Shown in pieces: positions 62,431 through 64,000 of a DNA stretch of 64,000 nucleotides. The DNA lies in NCBI GenBank assembly GCA_020860715.1, contig JAJBTU010000037.1:1-64000 (forward strand). The letters run 5' to 3'. The notes below the pieces were generated by a model. That model was not told the origin of the DNA, searched no databases, and worked only from the letters and a program-made list of their open reading frames with translations. The position numbers and the translations under genes were made by a program. This stretch comes from Clostridiales bacterium (GTDB lineage: Bacteria; Bacillota; Clostridia; Lachnospirales; Lachnospiraceae). Positions within the stretch are counted from its first letter, which is position 1, and each line of letters begins with the position of its first letter.

Positions 62431-63304
62431 TGATCTTTTTAAGACAGATGAGAGCCGGGAGGACGATGTAAAAGAACGTGTGCAGGAAATTGCGTTATCG
62501 GAACTGCATCCTTTTAAGAATCATCCGTTTAAGGTCCTGGATGATGAGAGGATGATGGAGACGGTTGAGAGTGTACAGCAGTATGGCGTTTTGGTTCCGA
62601 TTATAGCCCGGCCGTTGTCTGAGGGTGGGTATGAGATTGTTTCAGGCCATCGGAGACACAGGGCAAGTGAACTGGCGGGAAAGGAGTCGATACCAGTGAT
62701 TGTACGGGAACTGGACGACGACGAGGCGGTGTTGTTGATGGTGGACAGCAATCTGCAGCGGGAAACAATCCTGCCGAGCGAAAAAGCATTTGCGTTTAAG
62801 ATGAAATTAGAAGCTATGAAACATCAAGGCTCAAGGGGAGATTTAACTTCGGGCCAAGTTGGCCCGAAGTTACGTTCAGATGAAATAGTTGCTGCGGAAG
62901 CGGGTGAAAGCAGAAAGCAGGTTCAGCGCTACATCCGCCTGACAGAACTCATCCCGCCGCTCCTCGATATGGTCGACGAAAAGAAAGTGGCTTTTAACCC
63001 AGCCTATGAGTTGTCTTTTCTGAAACCGGAAGAGCAACAGATGCTGATTGAAACAATGGATTACGAGCAGACATCCCCATCGCTTTCACAGGCACAGCGC
63101 CTGAAACAGTTCAGTCAGGAAGGAAGATTAACCGAGGATTCGATGCTTGCCATTATGTCAGAAGAAAAGAAACCGCCGCAGGATCGGGTCATGCTTACAT
63201 CGGATGTTCTCAGACAATATTTTCCAAAGGACTATACGCCGAAAAAAATGGAGGAAACGATCATACTACTACTGGAACAGTGGAAACAGAGACGCCTGCA
63301 GTAA
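62390..63304 (+). CDS. parB: ParB/RepB/Spo0J family partition protein
   Basis: 304 aa. The ParB N-terminal nuclease/CTPase-like domain has L-H-P-F-K-N-H-P-F-K-V, the Y-G-V-L-V-P-I-I-A-R-P box and the diagnostic SGHRRHRASELAG. The HTH domain follows (E-A-G-E-S-R-K-Q-V-Q-R-Y-I-R-L), then a variable C-terminus. A short segment (GDLTSGQVGPKLRSDEI) interrupts the link between domains, as in ParB proteins of integrative elements. GAGGTG precedes the start. With its ParA partner truncated here, it may be orphaned or act on DNA by itself. Confidence 0.9.
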   Translation: MKSSAKNIKIASVDDLFKTDESREDDVKERVQEIALSELHPFKNHPFKVLDDERMMETVESVQQYGVLVPIIARPLSEGGYEIVSGHRRHRASELAGKESIPVIVRELDDDEAVLLMVDSNLQRETILPSEKAFAFKMKLEAMKHQGSRGDLTSGQVGPKLRSDEIVAAEAGESRKQVQRYIRLTELIPPLLDMVDEKKVAFNPAYELSFLKPEEQQMLIETMDYEQTSPSLSQAQRLKQFSQEGRLTEDSMLAIMSEEKKPPQDRVMLTSDVLRQYFPKDYTPKKMEETIILLLEQWKQRRLQ

Positions 63305-63595
63305 AAAGACTAACTATTAAAAGTCAAACACAAAATTGAAAAATTTTGAGTTTGTCAGAGAAAGTCTTTTGTAAAACAATTGTACCTTGAAAAGCGCATA
63401 ACAAATAGAGCATCTTTACAGGTGCTCAAATACTGCCTGCAGCACGGATATTTTGCGTGGCTGTTTCTTGCACATTGTCCGTCATTTGTCTGTGGAAGAA
63501 CCGGAAGAATTGTGGTAGGATTGCATAACGAAAGAACGGGGACACAATATAATAAGTATTGAGTTTATTGCAGCTTTGAAGGAAGATGATCGAGA
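63305..63595 (+). other. AT-rich intergenic stretch downstream of parB
   Basis: No convincing gene. A 60-codon frame (63380-63562, TTG start) has no ribosome site and no recognisable features. Confidence 0.4.
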
Positions 63596-64000
63596 ATGAA
63601 AAAAGGAACAAAGAGACTGATTGCTGCCGCCCTTGGAGCGGTAACTGGGACAGCCGCAGTGAAGGCGGTGCATAATACATCAAAAAATCTGGCTGATATG
63701 GCAATGAACAGGGAACTGCCGGAAACGGCCAATCAGTCCAAACAGGAGGCGGGAAAGCCGCGCCATTCCGAATCGCGCGCAGGCGCGATGGCGCGGCCTG
63801 CATCCATGATTTGCTGGCGCAAATCACGGACAATTTCGGGCTCTGCAAAAGACCAGGAGTTGGAGAACCGGAAGAATGCCGCGGCGGATCGTCTGCGAAA
63901 CAGTGAATATAAAACGGTTGAAATCACAGCTCATGACGGCATTCGTCTGACCGGTCACTTTCATCTTGTAGAGAATCCAAAAAGAACAATAATTGCGGTT
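63596..64000 (+). CDS. Alpha/beta hydrolase-like protein, 3' cut by the window edge
   Basis: 135 codons, open to the edge. ATG 63596 follows GAAGGAAG. The start MKKGTKRLIAAALGAVTGTA is a signal or membrane segment. The end (KTVEITAHDGIRLTGHFHLV, then P-K-R-T-I-I-A-V) matches the first strands of serine hydrolases of the alpha/beta fold, just before the oxyanion-hole H-G motif. Between them, residues about 53-78 (GKPRHSESRAGAMARPASM and following) are unusually Arg-rich and are encoded by a double palindrome. Confidence 0.65.
   Translation, partial: MKKGTKRLIAAALGAVTGTAAVKAVHNTSKNLADMAMNRELPETANQSKQEAGKPRHSESRAGAMARPASMICWRKSRTISGSAKDQELENRKNAAADRLRNSEYKTVEITAHDGIRLTGHFHLVENPKRTIIAV
63757..63825. 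repeat. Double palindrome inside the hydrolase frame
   Basis: GCCGCGCCAT (63757-63766) and ATGGCGCGGC (63788-63797) are perfect 10-bp arms, with TCGCGC/GCGCGA nested inside (63773-63788). Next comes GATTTGC-TGGC-GCAAATC (63808-63825). The segment is much richer in GC than its surroundings and keeps the reading frame, like an inserted REP- or RPE-like element. Confidence 0.7.

Larger units (their letters stand above)
61440..64000 (+). mobile_element. Left end of an element inserted in sigG (continues past the window)
   Basis: From the break in sigG at about 61440 onward, the genes change character: a hypothetical gene, a parA remnant, parB, and an alpha/beta hydrolase fragment. ParA/ParB pairs of this type are common on conjugative or plasmid-like elements of gut Firmicutes. 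No integrase, and no repeat of the junction, is visible within the window, so boundary and type are inferred. A join between two contigs is the rival explanation. Confidence 0.5.

Noticed and set aside
63380..63562. 60-codon frame after parB
   Set aside because: TTG start without ribosome site and no recognisable features.

Overview
The window looks like the chromosome of a spore-forming clostridium, most likely a Lachnospiraceae member. Evidence: strong Shine-Dalgarno sites (AGGAG-type), moderate GC, a Spo0E-like phosphatase, the spoIIGA-sigE-sigG order, a meso-diaminopimelate-type MurE, a prpC-prkC pair and a clostridial tig-clpP-clpX-lon block. Family level is inference; no rRNA is present.

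Layout. 1-520: tRNA cluster (Arg partial, His, Gln, Leu) with terminators between the genes. 0.5-2.4 kb: XRE regulator and CYTH protein (minus strand), DJ-1/PfpI protein. 2.6-9.2 kb: protein quality control (tig, clpP, clpX, lon, engB), then rpsT on the minus strand with a TTG start. 10-11.2 kb: O-acetylhomoserine sulfhydrylase. 11.4-25.6 kb: the accessory region and the main find. 26-40 kb: housekeeping genes (murE, priA, def, fmt, rsmB, rlmN, prpC, prkC, rsgA, rpe, ychF). 40-42.4 kb: lgt, Spo0E-like gene, acyltransferase. 42.5-57 kb: division and cell-wall (dcw) cluster from an MraZ-box promoter through mraZ, rsmH, ftsL, two PBPs, mraY, murD, ftsW, murA, ftsQ and ftsZ. 57-61.4 kb: aroE, aroD, spoIIGA, sigE, and a sigG cut short. 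61.4-64 kb: foreign DNA (hypothetical gene, parA remnant, parB, start of an alpha/beta hydrolase) that interrupts sigG.

The most interesting region is 13.1-22.2 kb. It encodes a membrane protein, two ESCRT-III/Snf7-like helical proteins, an AAA+ ATPase with an N-terminal MIT-like three-helix domain and a Vps4-like pore loop, a giant zinc-ribbon/transmembrane protein with PPC-like extracellular repeats, and an SPFH/band-7-like protein with a SHOCT-like tail. Together they look like a bacterial ESCRT-III/Vps4-type membrane-remodelling machine. Upstream sits a Lon-like AAA+ ATPase with no protease domain and an altered Walker B. Downstream are four secreted proteins forming two paralogous pairs whose members differ by whole domains (inserted domain, C-type lectin, PDZ).

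Caution on sequence quality: several genes that should be intact (murA, sigE twice, the ESCRT-III-like gene, prkC, perhaps ftsW) carry single-base frame breaks, mostly at A-homopolymers. This points to sequencing or assembly errors, so I treat these genes as probably functional. The sigG truncation is different: the sequence after it is unrelated to sigma factors.
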